Assembly (NCBI GenBank): GCA_035623255.1
Contig: DASPTU010000060.1
Location: 7,961-71,960 of the forward strand
Source of the DNA: JAFAGX01 sp035623255
Lineage (GTDB): Bacteria; Acidobacteriota; Terriglobia; Terriglobales; Acidobacteriaceae
DNA: 64,000 bases
Direction of reading: 5' to 3'
Positions 32,854-41,489 of the stretch are shown here, piece after piece. The notes under the pieces are model-generated. The model was not told the DNA's origin, did no database searches, and saw nothing but the letters and a program-made list of their open reading frames with translations. Both the position numbers and the translations under genes were made by a program. Positions within the stretch are counted from its first letter, which is position 1. The number at the start of each line of letters is the position of its first letter.

Positions 32854-34473
32854 TCAGAGCGACCATTGAATCAGAGTGTAGGACCTTGCCGGAACCTCGA
32901 ATCTGGTTTTGCCCGCGGAGGTTGTCGGCGCCGAGAATTTTTGGGGTACAACTTTTTGCGGTGTCGAAAAGCTGTTAGAGGCCTTCAAATCATCTCCCGT
33001 TAGAACGGACGCGGTAACCACGCGTGTGGGTGCGGCATCCTCCCAGACAACTTCAACCTCATGGGCCCTCGAGAGGTCGCGGTTCAGAATCAATAGGACA
33101 ATTTTGCCGCTTGCCTCATAGCACCCGGTCGCATCCAAGTGTGGGACCTGCTCCAGTCCGGAGACGTCGTAGGTGGAAGACTCGACGAGCAAATTCAAAA
33201 CCGAGCCCCTGCCAAACTGCAATCCCCAGCTATACGGATAATAGATTGACTGACGGAGCAGTCCGTTCTCGTTCGTCGTGATTGGAGCAATCACATTCAC
33301 CAGTTGTGCCAGACAAGCGATCTTCACCCGGTCGGCATTGCGCAGCAGCGTGTTGACCATCCCTCCCACGAGCAATGCGTCTTCCAGGTTATAGACTTCT
33401 TCCAGCAGGGGCGGCGCTTCTTTCCTGTGCCCATCGACAGCATCCCCGCTGGTTGTCCGATACCAGACATTCCATTCATCAAACGACAGCCACAACTTCT
33501 TCGGTGAGCGCTTACGCCCACGCACCAGATCACAGACGGCTAGCGTTTCCGCAATCTGGCGTTCCATCATGAGATTGAGCGCCACGAACTTTGCGCTGTC
33601 CCCGCCCGTGTCGCGAGTGTTATTCCCAAAATATCGATGCAGTGAAAGGCCATCGACGTATTCATAGCATTGCTCCAGAACGTCGCGATCCCACTCCAGA
33701 TACGTAGGCATGAACGGCCCACTGGAACCGCAGGCGATCAGCTTAAGATCGGGATCGACGTCACGCATCTGCCGCGCTGCATCCGCAGCTTTCAGCCCAT
33801 ACTCGGCCGCCGACATGTGCCCGATCTGCCAAGGCCCATCCATTTCATTTCCCAGACACCAATGCCGTACGTTGTAAGAGTCGGGGATTCCGTGTTGCCG
33901 CCGCAGATCGCTCCAACGTGTTCCCTTGTCTATATTGCAGTATTCGACCAGGGCCGCGGCCTCCTCCGCCGTTCCTGTCCCCAGATTCAGTCCCATGAGC
34001 GGTTCAGTTTTGGCCGCCTTGCACCACGCCATGTACTCATTCGTTCCGAATTGATTCGACTCCAGTGTGTTCCATGCCTTATCGAGCACTCGCGGCCGAT
34101 TCTGCTTCGGCCCAACTCCGTCGAGCCAGTTATATCCGGACACAAAATTGCCTCCCGGATAACGAATAATGGGAACACCCAGCTGACGGATTTCGCTTAG
34201 GACATCGGTGCGAAAGCCGTTTGCGTCAGCTAGCTTCGAGCCGGGATCATAGATACCGCCGTAGATCGCGCGTCCCAGATGCTCCAGGAAGGAACCAAAG
34301 AGATTGGGGTCGACTGCAGAAATTGTGCGCCGTGTATCGACGTAAACCCTGGCTGGCGCGTTGGACGGAGCAACTTGCGCCAACAATGGCCGTCTGAAGA
34401 GCAAGTCAGCGGATAAAGCCACGCCTGCAGCGCCTGCCTGCTGCAGAAATTGCCGGCGAGATTCCGAGAACAT
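32854..34473 (-). CDS. GH51-family alpha-L-arabinofuranosidase
   Basis: The 539-residue enzyme has a Tat signal (SRRQFLQQAGAAGVAL) and a GH51 (beta/alpha)8 barrel. The acid/base Glu210 is in WCLGNEMDGPW and the nucleophile Glu333 in LSFDEWNVWY; FGSFLEHLGRAIYGGIYDPG is the family N-terminal stretch. It would release alpha-L-arabinofuranose side chains from arabinan, arabinoxylan or arabinogalactan. Most GH51 enzymes are intracellular, so periplasmic export is notable. AAGGAG is 11 bases before the ATG, and operator O3 is about 104 bp upstream. Confidence 0.93.
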   Translation of the reverse strand: MFSESRRQFLQQAGAAGVALSADLLFRRPLLAQVAPSNAPARVYVDTRRTISAVDPNLFGSFLEHLGRAIYGGIYDPGSKLADANGFRTDVLSEIRQLGVPIIRYPGGNFVSGYNWLDGVGPKQNRPRVLDKAWNTLESNQFGTNEYMAWCKAAKTEPLMGLNLGTGTAEEAAALVEYCNIDKGTRWSDLRRQHGIPDSYNVRHWCLGNEMDGPWQIGHMSAAEYGLKAADAARQMRDVDPDLKLIACGSSGPFMPTYLEWDRDVLEQCYEYVDGLSLHRYFGNNTRDTGGDSAKFVALNLMMERQIAETLAVCDLVRGRKRSPKKLWLSFDEWNVWYRTTSGDAVDGHRKEAPPLLEEVYNLEDALLVGGMVNTLLRNADRVKIACLAQLVNVIAPITTNENGLLRQSIYYPYSWGLQFGRGSVLNLLVESSTYDVSGLEQVPHLDATGCYEASGKIVLLILNRDLSRAHEVEVVWEDAAPTRVVTASVLTGDDLKASNSFSTPQKVVPQKFSAPTTSAGKTRFEVPARSYTLIQWSL

Positions 34474-34576
34474 CAGAGGTCGGGCTCCTTGGTAGACATC
34501 TAGGATTTCTCCGTTCCCTGCTTAACGCGAAGCTGCGGTCGAGAGATCCTCACAGGCGGCCAACATAACGGATCGA

Positions 34577-34590
34577 GGTAATCGTTTGCT
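34577..34590. promoter_or_regulatory. LacI-type operator O3 (GH51-GH127 operon)
   Basis: GGTAATCGTTTGCT (minus strand AGCAAACGATTACC) matches 12 of 14 positions of AGTAAACGTTTGCT. It is 104 bp upstream of the GH51 start. No clear -35/-10 pair was found next to it. Confidence 0.6.
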
Positions 34591-34655
34591 GCAATTGAAA
34601 TGAGCTTACACCTTCTTCGCTGAGACCTGCCAGGTATCTCCAATAGGCAGAATGA

Positions 34656-34744
34656 AGAACGGCGTTCGGCACGGTCCCCAGGGAAGTCGCGAACGCCGTT
34701 CTCTGGTGCCCGATGGGAGCCCGCGACTTTGCCGCGGTATCGGG
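34656..34744. repeat. Two adjacent hairpins after the TonB receptor
   Basis: A perfect 13-bp inverted repeat AGAACGGCGTTCG/CGAACGCCGTTCT (34656-34668 and 34690-34702) is followed by a second stem, CCCGAT/ATCGGG with inner CCGCG/CGCGG (34709-34744). They lie in the 3' region of the receptor gene on the minus strand. Neither is followed by a T run, so these may be mRNA-stabilising or Rho-assisting structures. Confidence 0.5.
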
Positions 34745-34769
34745 ACGCCTAGCTCAACTTTTTATCCGA

Positions 34770-37700
34770 TCAAAACGCAAACCGAATCCCCAGTTGCAAC
34801 TGCCGGGCCGGGAGTGCGGTAGCCACCTTGCCGAAGCCGGGGTCCCCCATGAAGAAGTCCACCGGACCAAGATTCGGGTGATTGAGCACATTGATGAAGT
34901 CGAACCGAAGCTGCAGATTGCCCGCCTCTCCGAGCCAGGGTAAATGATTGTTCTTCAGCACACTGGCGTCGACCTGCACAAGGCCGGGATTACGGTAGAT
35001 GTTTCTCGGCTCATTCCCCTCCGCCCCCAGTACCGGTTGCGGAAAGTCGCTGGCGGCAAACAGGCCGTTAATATAGGCAGACTTGCCGTGGGAGCCAGTG
35101 AAGTTCTGGGCCGGGGTGTTCGGGATGTCGTAATTGGTTCCATCCCGGTTGTAGTCGCCGCTGTCGGGAGCAATCGTATTCGGAATCACAGGAAATCCGG
35201 CAGCCGCGGGAGAAGAACACGCGGTTGGAGTTCCGTTCACATTGCACATGGGGTCGAACGAACGATTATCGACGACCCAGAATGGAGTTCCGGTTTGTAC
35301 AGCAATAATAGTGGAAGCTTCCCATCCTGAGGTCAGGACCTTGGCCACACCACTCCCCACCCCCGGCAAAGTATAAGAACCGGAGAAAGAGAAGCGCTGT
35401 CGCACATCATAATTCGCGTCGCCGAAGTAGTTGAAATACGAACTCGGCTGCGGAATATTGATATTGGCATCCTGATCGAAGCGGGTATTGGCTTCGGGGA
35501 AGTCCTGTGCGTGCGACAAGGTGTAGGAGCCCTGAAAACTGCCCCGGCGTCCCGCTTTGCCGCGAAGAAAGAGGATCATCGCGTTATAAGTCGCCCGGTT
35601 TGCGTTGGTGACGTAGGTGATCGGCCCAAAATTTGGATTTAAGGTACCGATGGTCTCCACCACACTTCCGCCAGTGCCAGCGAAGGTAGCGCCGCCCGGG
35701 AAATAGTTCACATTGGAGCCGGTCAAACCGTTATAGCTTCTTGATCCGGTGTAGTTGGCACCCGCGACGAGATTCCCCGCCAACTGGTGCTCCATGCCGA
35801 TCACATAATTCACCGCGAGCGGTGCTACAAGGTTACGATCCAAGGCATCCACAGCAGTAGGCAACCCGGCAATGCCTCCGTGATTATTGAGGCTCCCTGC
35901 AGGAATCGCCGGCAAGGGGAAATTCCAGGGATAAGTTCCAGTTGGGGCAATCGCGAAATAATTGCTTAGAGCTGTGCCATTCGGTGCGACGTTCGTGAAA
36001 ACTTCACTCAGTACCCCCGGCGGATTGTTGCGGGTTTGATCAACACTCTGACCAAGAACCACCCAATCGTGGTAAACACCAACCCCGCCGCGTATCGCCC
36101 ATTTACCGGTCTTTGATGGGTCCCAAGCGAAGCCGATACGAGGACTGAACAGGTTCTTCATATCGTTCTCGAATACCTTTGGAACCTGCCCCACTGAGGC
36201 GTTGGCCACCTGGGTATTGAAATTGCCTCCCGGAGAAAGAATCAAAGAGCTGAACTGAAATCCGCTGTTCCCCCAGGGCGTGTGGTTGCCAAGGTCATCC
36301 CAGCGGAGTGACACGGTAATAGAAAGATTGGATCTCACCTTCCAATCATCCTGCGCGAAGAATCCAAACGGGTTGGTCTGGCCGCCAAACACTACCGTGC
36401 CCGCCTGACCGGTGAGTGGATTGTAAGCGCCGACCGTTTCTTGGAATACATTGTCTTCCACCAGATTCAACAAATTCGTAAAGGTGAAACCCGGACGCAC
36501 ATTGACGGGTGTGAAATCTCCATGCTCGATGGCATGATCACCGTCGTATCCAAACTTGAGCGTGTGTTTGCCACGTACCCAACTCAGAATGCCGCGCCAG
36601 TTGTAATTCGGGCCGCGATATTCTCCCGGACCCCATCCGCCGCCTACCGGAAAACCCACCAAGCCAGGTCCATTCAGAGTAGACGAGACGCTGATGTTGG
36701 GCACGGCCAAGTTCGCATCTTGGCCGTTAGCGCCACCCACGCTCGCAAAGGCAAATGCGCCCTCTACCAGCATGTTGGAATTGAATGTGTGCGTGAAGTC
36801 GATCTGGCCGTAGCGATTCCTCATAATATCCAGAGCACCCAGCCGCGGCCTGGGGGAGAGCTGTTCTTGGTCGAACGAGTCGTTGTAGTAGCTCAGATAC
36901 AAACGGTCGTTCTGGGTGAAGTAGTGGTCTACGCGAAAGTTGTACTGGAGTGCGTTGTAGTAAGGACTGGCAGCAAAACTGCCGGAATCGATCATAGGCA
37001 GGCCGCAGGGTGGGGTCAGCGGTGTCAGCGTGCCACAGTTGCCCGCGCCGAGATATTGCCCTGCCGTCTGGAAAACGCTGCCCCTAAGATTACTGGCCGG
37101 CCACCCGGCGAGGACTTTCGTGCCTACATTGTTGGGGAAATTCGATTGTGCCCAAGCCACGAATTGAGGATCTTCGAAGTACTGCAGCCCGGTATTGGCC
37201 GCTGCCGCAGTGGTTGCCCAAAGCTTCTCAAACGCAGCAAAGAAAAATGTCTTCCCCTTGCGAATTGGGCCCCCGAGTGTGCCTACGAGATCCTTGCGTG
37301 CAAACGGCGTGAACGCACCTGAGGCGAACTCCGGCGTGGCCACCAAATTCTGGTTCGTGAAAAACAGACTCCCGGTTCCGTGAAACTGATTGGTGCCGGA
37401 TTTTGTAGTTACTTGAACCAGGATTGAACTGGCTAGATTGACTTCCCCATCCCAGGAGTTGGTCTGCATGGTCACTTCTTGTACCGCATCGGGAATCGGG
37501 GCCAGAATGATGTTGCCGTTCTGGATTGGACTGGTGACGTTCATTCCGTCAACCATCACCAGATTTCCCGTGTAGCTGCGGCCATTGGCGCTAATCTGGG
37601 GAGTCTGAGTTCCAAAATTGTCGGCGAATCCGCCCGGCGATTCTCCGATCGCTCGTGTGCCGTTGCCTACCACCCCCGGCGCAACCGCCAAAATATCCCA

Positions 37701-38165
37701 CAAGTTACGGTTGGCTTCGGGAAGGTCGCGGACGGTATTCGAAGAAAGGGTTGCTTCCAAACGACTGTCGTCTGTATCCACTACTGGAGGGGAAACCTCC
37801 ACCGTGACCTCTTGCTGAGCCCCGGCCAGGGACAACGTCAGATTGATTCCTTTCGTTTCCGCCGTGCTAAGAGTGAACTTGGCCTCTGTCCTGCGAAAAC
37901 CACTGGCTTCGGCACTTACCACGTAGTTGCCAGGCCCGAGACTGCTGAAGCGATAGTTGCCGGAAACGCTCGTCGTTGCTGCTGCTTCGATTCCGGTATC
38001 CGCATTGCGCAGGCGGACTGACGCGTTGTTCACGGCCGCGCCCGTTGGATCGGTCACGACACCCTGCACGTTCCCGCTGTATTGGGCAAAAGCGGCTGCA
38101 GTCCAAAGAAGTGAAACGAGGAAGCCAAGCAGCCGTAGGCAGTGGCTACCGGATCGCACCAGCAT
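34770..38165 (-). CDS. Oar-type TonB-dependent receptor of the arabinose locus
   Basis: The 1131-residue outer-membrane receptor has a signal peptide (LGFLVSLLWTAAAFAQ), a carboxypeptidase-regulatory domain (VQGVVTDPTGAAVNNASVRL), a plug with LPEANRNLWDILAVAPGVVG and QVTTKSGTNQFHGTGSLFF, and a barrel ending LQLGIRFAF with terminal Phe. GGGGAGGG lies 5 bases before the ATG. The promoter has TTGACA-17-CTATAA with operator O4 downstream, like the second receptor of this locus. It is flanked by arabinofuranosidase genes, so oligosaccharide import is likely; the substrate is inferred from context. Confidence 0.9.
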   Translation of the reverse strand: MLVRSGSHCLRLLGFLVSLLWTAAAFAQYSGNVQGVVTDPTGAAVNNASVRLRNADTGIEAAATTSVSGNYRFSSLGPGNYVVSAEASGFRRTEAKFTLSTAETKGINLTLSLAGAQQEVTVEVSPPVVDTDDSRLEATLSSNTVRDLPEANRNLWDILAVAPGVVGNGTRAIGESPGGFADNFGTQTPQISANGRSYTGNLVMVDGMNVTSPIQNGNIILAPIPDAVQEVTMQTNSWDGEVNLASSILVQVTTKSGTNQFHGTGSLFFTNQNLVATPEFASGAFTPFARKDLVGTLGGPIRKGKTFFFAAFEKLWATTAAAANTGLQYFEDPQFVAWAQSNFPNNVGTKVLAGWPASNLRGSVFQTAGQYLGAGNCGTLTPLTPPCGLPMIDSGSFAASPYYNALQYNFRVDHYFTQNDRLYLSYYNDSFDQEQLSPRPRLGALDIMRNRYGQIDFTHTFNSNMLVEGAFAFASVGGANGQDANLAVPNISVSSTLNGPGLVGFPVGGGWGPGEYRGPNYNWRGILSWVRGKHTLKFGYDGDHAIEHGDFTPVNVRPGFTFTNLLNLVEDNVFQETVGAYNPLTGQAGTVVFGGQTNPFGFFAQDDWKVRSNLSITVSLRWDDLGNHTPWGNSGFQFSSLILSPGGNFNTQVANASVGQVPKVFENDMKNLFSPRIGFAWDPSKTGKWAIRGGVGVYHDWVVLGQSVDQTRNNPPGVLSEVFTNVAPNGTALSNYFAIAPTGTYPWNFPLPAIPAGSLNNHGGIAGLPTAVDALDRNLVAPLAVNYVIGMEHQLAGNLVAGANYTGSRSYNGLTGSNVNYFPGGATFAGTGGSVVETIGTLNPNFGPITYVTNANRATYNAMILFLRGKAGRRGSFQGSYTLSHAQDFPEANTRFDQDANINIPQPSSYFNYFGDANYDVRQRFSFSGSYTLPGVGSGVAKVLTSGWEASTIIAVQTGTPFWVVDNRSFDPMCNVNGTPTACSSPAAAGFPVIPNTIAPDSGDYNRDGTNYDIPNTPAQNFTGSHGKSAYINGLFAASDFPQPVLGAEGNEPRNIYRNPGLVQVDASVLKNNHLPWLGEAGNLQLRFDFINVLNHPNLGPVDFFMGDPGFGKVATALPARQLQLGIRFAF

Positions 38166-38206
38166 TTTTCCCTCCCCACCCGGATCAGATCAAAAGAGCA
38201 AATGTG

Positions 38207-38220
38207 AGTAAACGATTTCT
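38207..38220. promoter_or_regulatory. LacI-type operator O4 (TonB receptor / aldo-keto reductase)
   Basis: AGTAAACGATTTCT matches the locus consensus at 12 of 14 positions. It is 42 bp upstream of the receptor start and 18 bp from the -10 element of the receptor promoter. The divergent aldo/keto reductase gene starts about 166 bp away. Confidence 0.65.
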
Positions 38221-38238
38221 CAGATAATGGAAAAAAGC

Positions 38239-38267
38239 TTATAGCTCTGTATAGCCGTGAATGTCAA
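38239..38267 (-). promoter_or_regulatory. Sigma-70-type promoter of the first arabinose-locus receptor
   Basis: On the minus strand TTGACA (38262-38267) and CTATAA (38239-38244) are spaced by 17 bp. The promoter of the second receptor (46551-46579) has the same hexamers and spacing. Confidence 0.78.
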
Positions 38268-38386
38268 GACATTTTTCGCGCTGCCAAGAATTCCTCCCCG
38301 CCAAAGACTGCCGGGCCGAGGACCTTCCAGAAATCGCTTTCACAAGATTTGATATTGTACTCACGTCGGGCAAAAGGGACGGTTCT

Positions 38387-39349
38387 ATGGAAACGCGAAG
38401 GCTCGGAAACAGCGATCTTCACATTACTCCAATCGGCATCGGTGCCTGGGCTATTGGTGGAAGTGGTTGGTACGGAAGCATGGGCCCCCAGAACGATGCC
38501 GATTCTGTTCCCGCCATTCAGGCCGCCTTGGATTACGGGCTGAACTGGATCGACACGGCTGCGCTTTATGGCCTTGGTCACTCGGAGGAGATGGTTGCCC
38601 GTGCTCTCAAAGGACGAAGGCCGCGTCCCTATGTCTTTACCAAATGCGAGCGAGTCTGGGATAACAACGGAAACGTCGGCGCATCTCTGAAAGCTGCCTC
38701 CGTTCGCCGCGAATGCGAAGATAGCCTGCGCCGCCTGCAAGCTGATGCTATCGATCTTTACCAGATCCACTGGCCCGAGCCCGACGAAGACATTGAGGAA
38801 GGATGGACAGAACTCGCTCGACTACAAAGCGAAGGCAAGGTCCGCTACATCGGGGTTTCCAATTTCAGTGTTTCCCAGATGAAGCGGGCCCGGAAGATTG
38901 CGCCCATTACCTCCCTTCAGCCGCCGTACGCACTGATTCGCAGGGAAATTGAACAGGAAACCCTGCCGTTTTGTCAGCGCGAGAATATCGGCGTGATCGT
39001 CTACTCCCCGATGTATGCAGGCCTTCTGACCGGAGCCATGACGAAAGAACGAGTCGCCGGTTTCCTACCCGAGGATTGGCGTCGTAATCTGCCGGGCTTC
39101 ATTGAACCCGCGCTTTCGCGCAATCTCCAGCTGGTGGAGTTCCTGCGAGCCATCGGCAAGCGCTATGGTCGCACTGCGGGCGAAGTAGCGATTGCCTGGA
39201 CGTTAAATCATCCGGCCGTCACTGGGGCCATTGTCGGTTTTCGCACCACGAAACAAGTCGAAGGCATTGTCGGCGCCGCGACGTTTCGTCTACCACCCGG
39301 TGAGCTCGCGGAAGTTGAGCGAGCTTTGCAACAGCTAGTCGCTGCCTGA
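38387..39349 (+). CDS. Aldo/keto reductase
   Basis: This 320-residue cytoplasmic oxidoreductase has the AKR (beta/alpha)8 fold with its catalytic set: Asp and Tyr in WIDTAALYGLGHSEEMV, Lys in VFTKCERVW and His in DLYQIHWPEPDED. NADP binding is suggested by AITGAIVGFRT-like residues near the C-terminus (HPAVTGAIVGFRTTKQV). The ATG at 38387 is preferred to an upstream in-frame codon because AAAAGGG precedes it and the family start is METRRLG. Placed among arabinose genes, it may act on L-arabinose or a keto sugar; the true substrate is unknown. Confidence 0.85.
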   Translation: METRRLGNSDLHITPIGIGAWAIGGSGWYGSMGPQNDADSVPAIQAALDYGLNWIDTAALYGLGHSEEMVARALKGRRPRPYVFTKCERVWDNNGNVGASLKAASVRRECEDSLRRLQADAIDLYQIHWPEPDEDIEEGWTELARLQSEGKVRYIGVSNFSVSQMKRARKIAPITSLQPPYALIRREIEQETLPFCQRENIGVIVYSPMYAGLLTGAMTKERVAGFLPEDWRRNLPGFIEPALSRNLQLVEFLRAIGKRYGRTAGEVAIAWTLNHPAVTGAIVGFRTTKQVEGIVGAATFRLPPGELAEVERALQQLVAA

Positions 39350-39367
39350 TCTCGATCTCAATTAGAA

Positions 39368-39397
39368 TTGACAAGCCAACCGTCAAGAGAGTAAATC
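39368..39397 (+). promoter_or_regulatory. Probable promoter of the second GH127/GH146-like gene
   Basis: TTGACA (39368-39373) is followed after 18 bp by TAAATC (39392-39397), a weaker -10. Operator O5 starts 8 bp further downstream, the same order as at the other controlled promoters of this locus. Confidence 0.55.
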
Positions 39398-39405
39398 TGG
39401 CGTAC

Positions 39406-39419
39406 AGTAAACGTTTGCT
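39406..39419. promoter_or_regulatory. LacI-type operator O5 (GH127/GH146-like gene)
   Basis: AGTAAACGTTTGCT differs from the perfect palindrome between galK and the regulator at a single base. It is 20 bp upstream of the start codon at 39440, inside the expected leader. Confidence 0.78.
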
Positions 39420-39439
39420 CTGACTATACGAGGCTTCCG

Positions 39440-41308
39440 ATGCGCAATCTTTCCCGCAGAACCTTCCTGAAAACCGCCACGGCTACGGCAGCTGCAGGTT
39501 ATGTTGCCTCAGCCCTGCCTGCATGGGCTGCACCGCAGGACAACCATCGAGGATCGGTCGTAGTGACACCTCCGTTGTCCCAGTTCGCCTATTCCGATGT
39601 CGAACTGCTGGATGGCCCCATGAAAACCCAGTTCGAACAGCTCCATGCTCGTTTTTTCAACCTCGACGATGATCGCTTGCTCAAGGTTTTCCGCCAGGTT
39701 GCAGGTCTGCCGGCGCCGGGAGACGACATGGGAGGTTGGTACGACCTGACTGGCTTCAGCCTGGAGCGCAATGACTTTCACGGTTTCATTGCGGGCCATA
39801 GTTTTGGGCAATACGTCTCCGCGCTGGCTCGAGCACACGCCGTGACCGGATCCGAGCCTACTCGCCAAAAAGTTAATCGCCTCGTCAAAGGCTACTCGGA
39901 GACCTTGGATCCGAAGGCTAAATTTTTCGTGGACTATCGCCTTCCCGCCTATACCTACGACAAGCTTTCTTGCGGTCTGATTGATGCTCACGAGTTCGCT
40001 CACGATCCATTGGCCATGGATGTTCACGAAAAACTCACCCACGCGATCACGGCCTATCTACCCGAAAAGGCGCTCTCACGTGCGGAGCAACGTGCCCGGC
40101 CTCACAAGGACACCTCTTATACCTGGGATGAAACTTACACGCTGCCGGAAAATCTCTTTCTTGCGTATCAACGCAGCGGGGATGTTTTCTATCGCGACAT
40201 GGCGGCCAGGTATCTCGAAGATGACACTTACTTCGATCCCCTCGCCCAAGGTAATAATGTATTGCCCTTCGAACATGCCTACAGTCATGTGAATGCCTTC
40301 AGCTCTGCCATGCAGGCTTACATCACGTTAGGCAGCGAGAAGCACTTACGCGCCGCGAAGAATGGGTTCGAGATGTTGCAGACGACACAAAGCTTCGCCA
40401 CCGGCGGCTGGGGGCCAGACGAAGCGTTCGGAGAGCCAAGCCGTGGTCAGTTGGGCGACAGCCTTTCCTCTACCCACGCTAGCTTCGAGACCCCGTGCGG
40501 CTCCTATGGGCACTTCAAAATCACCCGCTATCTGCTGCGCGTGACAAAAGATCCGCAATACGGCGACAGCATGGAACGCGTGCTGTACAACACGATCCTT
40601 GGGGCTTGGCCGGTCCAGGCTGATGGCACATCGTTCTATTACTCCGACTATGCAACGACCGGCAGAAAGGTCTGGTACAGGGACAAGTGGCCTTGCTGCT
40701 CGGGTACATTCCCGCAGCTCGCCGCTGACTACCACATCAGTACATACTTTCGCTCAGCTGACGGTGTTTACGTAAACCTGTTTACGCCGTCGAAGTTGCA
40801 ATGGAACGATAACGGCGGGCGCTATAGTCTGAGGCAGGAAACCCGGTATCCCTTCGACAACAAAATCACTATTTACGTGTCCGCTTCGCAGCCGAAGGAT
40901 TACACGCTTTACATTCGCATTCCGGCGTGGTCAACTCCGGATGCCGTGGTGTCCGTGAACGGAAAGCGAGTTGCCGATTCGCCGCGGCCAGGAACTTTCG
41001 CCGCAATTTCACGGACGTGGAAAGATGGCGATCGCGTTGAGCTGGAGCTTTCCACGCCTATGCGTTTGGAACCTGTAGACGCTAATCATCCCAATCTCGT
41101 CGCGTTGCTGCGCGGACCTCTTGTGCTCTTCGCCATCGCAGATTCGCAGCCTGCTTTTTCCCGCAACGAATTATTACAAGCCAAGCCAACAAGCAATTCG
41201 ACTGGAGACTGGACCGCCAATTCTACCGACGGAAGCCTTATCACCATGAGACCGTTCATCAATATCGATAAGGAAAATTACAGCACGTATGTGACGGTGA
41301 AGACCTAA
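39440..41308 (+). CDS. GH127/GH146-like beta-L-arabinofuranosidase
   Basis: The 622-residue protein has a strong Tat signal (SRRTFLKTATATAAAGYVAS) and a DUF1680 hydrolase fold. Seen are the family stretch FIAGHSFGQYVSALARAHAV, Glu328 in GPDEAFG, Glu350 and Cys353 (SFETPCGSYG) and Cys419-Cys420 (KWPCCSGTF). The same zinc-thiolate layout as HypBA1 is present, but with ExxC instead of ExC, which places it nearer GH146 or an uncharacterised DUF1680 branch. It probably acts on a different beta-L-arabinofuranosyl linkage from the enzyme at 30.8-32.8 kb. It converges with a TPR gene. Confidence 0.85.
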   Translation: MRNLSRRTFLKTATATAAAGYVASALPAWAAPQDNHRGSVVVTPPLSQFAYSDVELLDGPMKTQFEQLHARFFNLDDDRLLKVFRQVAGLPAPGDDMGGWYDLTGFSLERNDFHGFIAGHSFGQYVSALARAHAVTGSEPTRQKVNRLVKGYSETLDPKAKFFVDYRLPAYTYDKLSCGLIDAHEFAHDPLAMDVHEKLTHAITAYLPEKALSRAEQRARPHKDTSYTWDETYTLPENLFLAYQRSGDVFYRDMAARYLEDDTYFDPLAQGNNVLPFEHAYSHVNAFSSAMQAYITLGSEKHLRAAKNGFEMLQTTQSFATGGWGPDEAFGEPSRGQLGDSLSSTHASFETPCGSYGHFKITRYLLRVTKDPQYGDSMERVLYNTILGAWPVQADGTSFYYSDYATTGRKVWYRDKWPCCSGTFPQLAADYHISTYFRSADGVYVNLFTPSKLQWNDNGGRYSLRQETRYPFDNKITIYVSASQPKDYTLYIRIPAWSTPDAVVSVNGKRVADSPRPGTFAAISRTWKDGDRVELELSTPMRLEPVDANHPNLVALLRGPLVLFAIADSQPAFSRNELLQAKPTSNSTGDWTANSTDGSLITMRPFINIDKENYSTYVTVKT

Positions 41309-41489
41309 AGCCAGCTGCGCCTCTGCTCAGGGTGCCAGGCTTGGCTCGGCGAACTTGGTGGAGTCGATCGTCGCATTCTGCTGGATCATCAATAAGCAAA
41401 GAAGCCATGCACTGAAGGAAGACCGAGAGCGCACTTAAACATAACTATTTCTAAAGATAGTGGGCGCTGTCCGAGACCCAAACCCTGCC

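Noticed and set aside
40765..40790. Paired gtttacg/cgtaaac-type sequences
   Set aside because: Inside the GH127/GH146-like coding region and without the 14-bp operator form.
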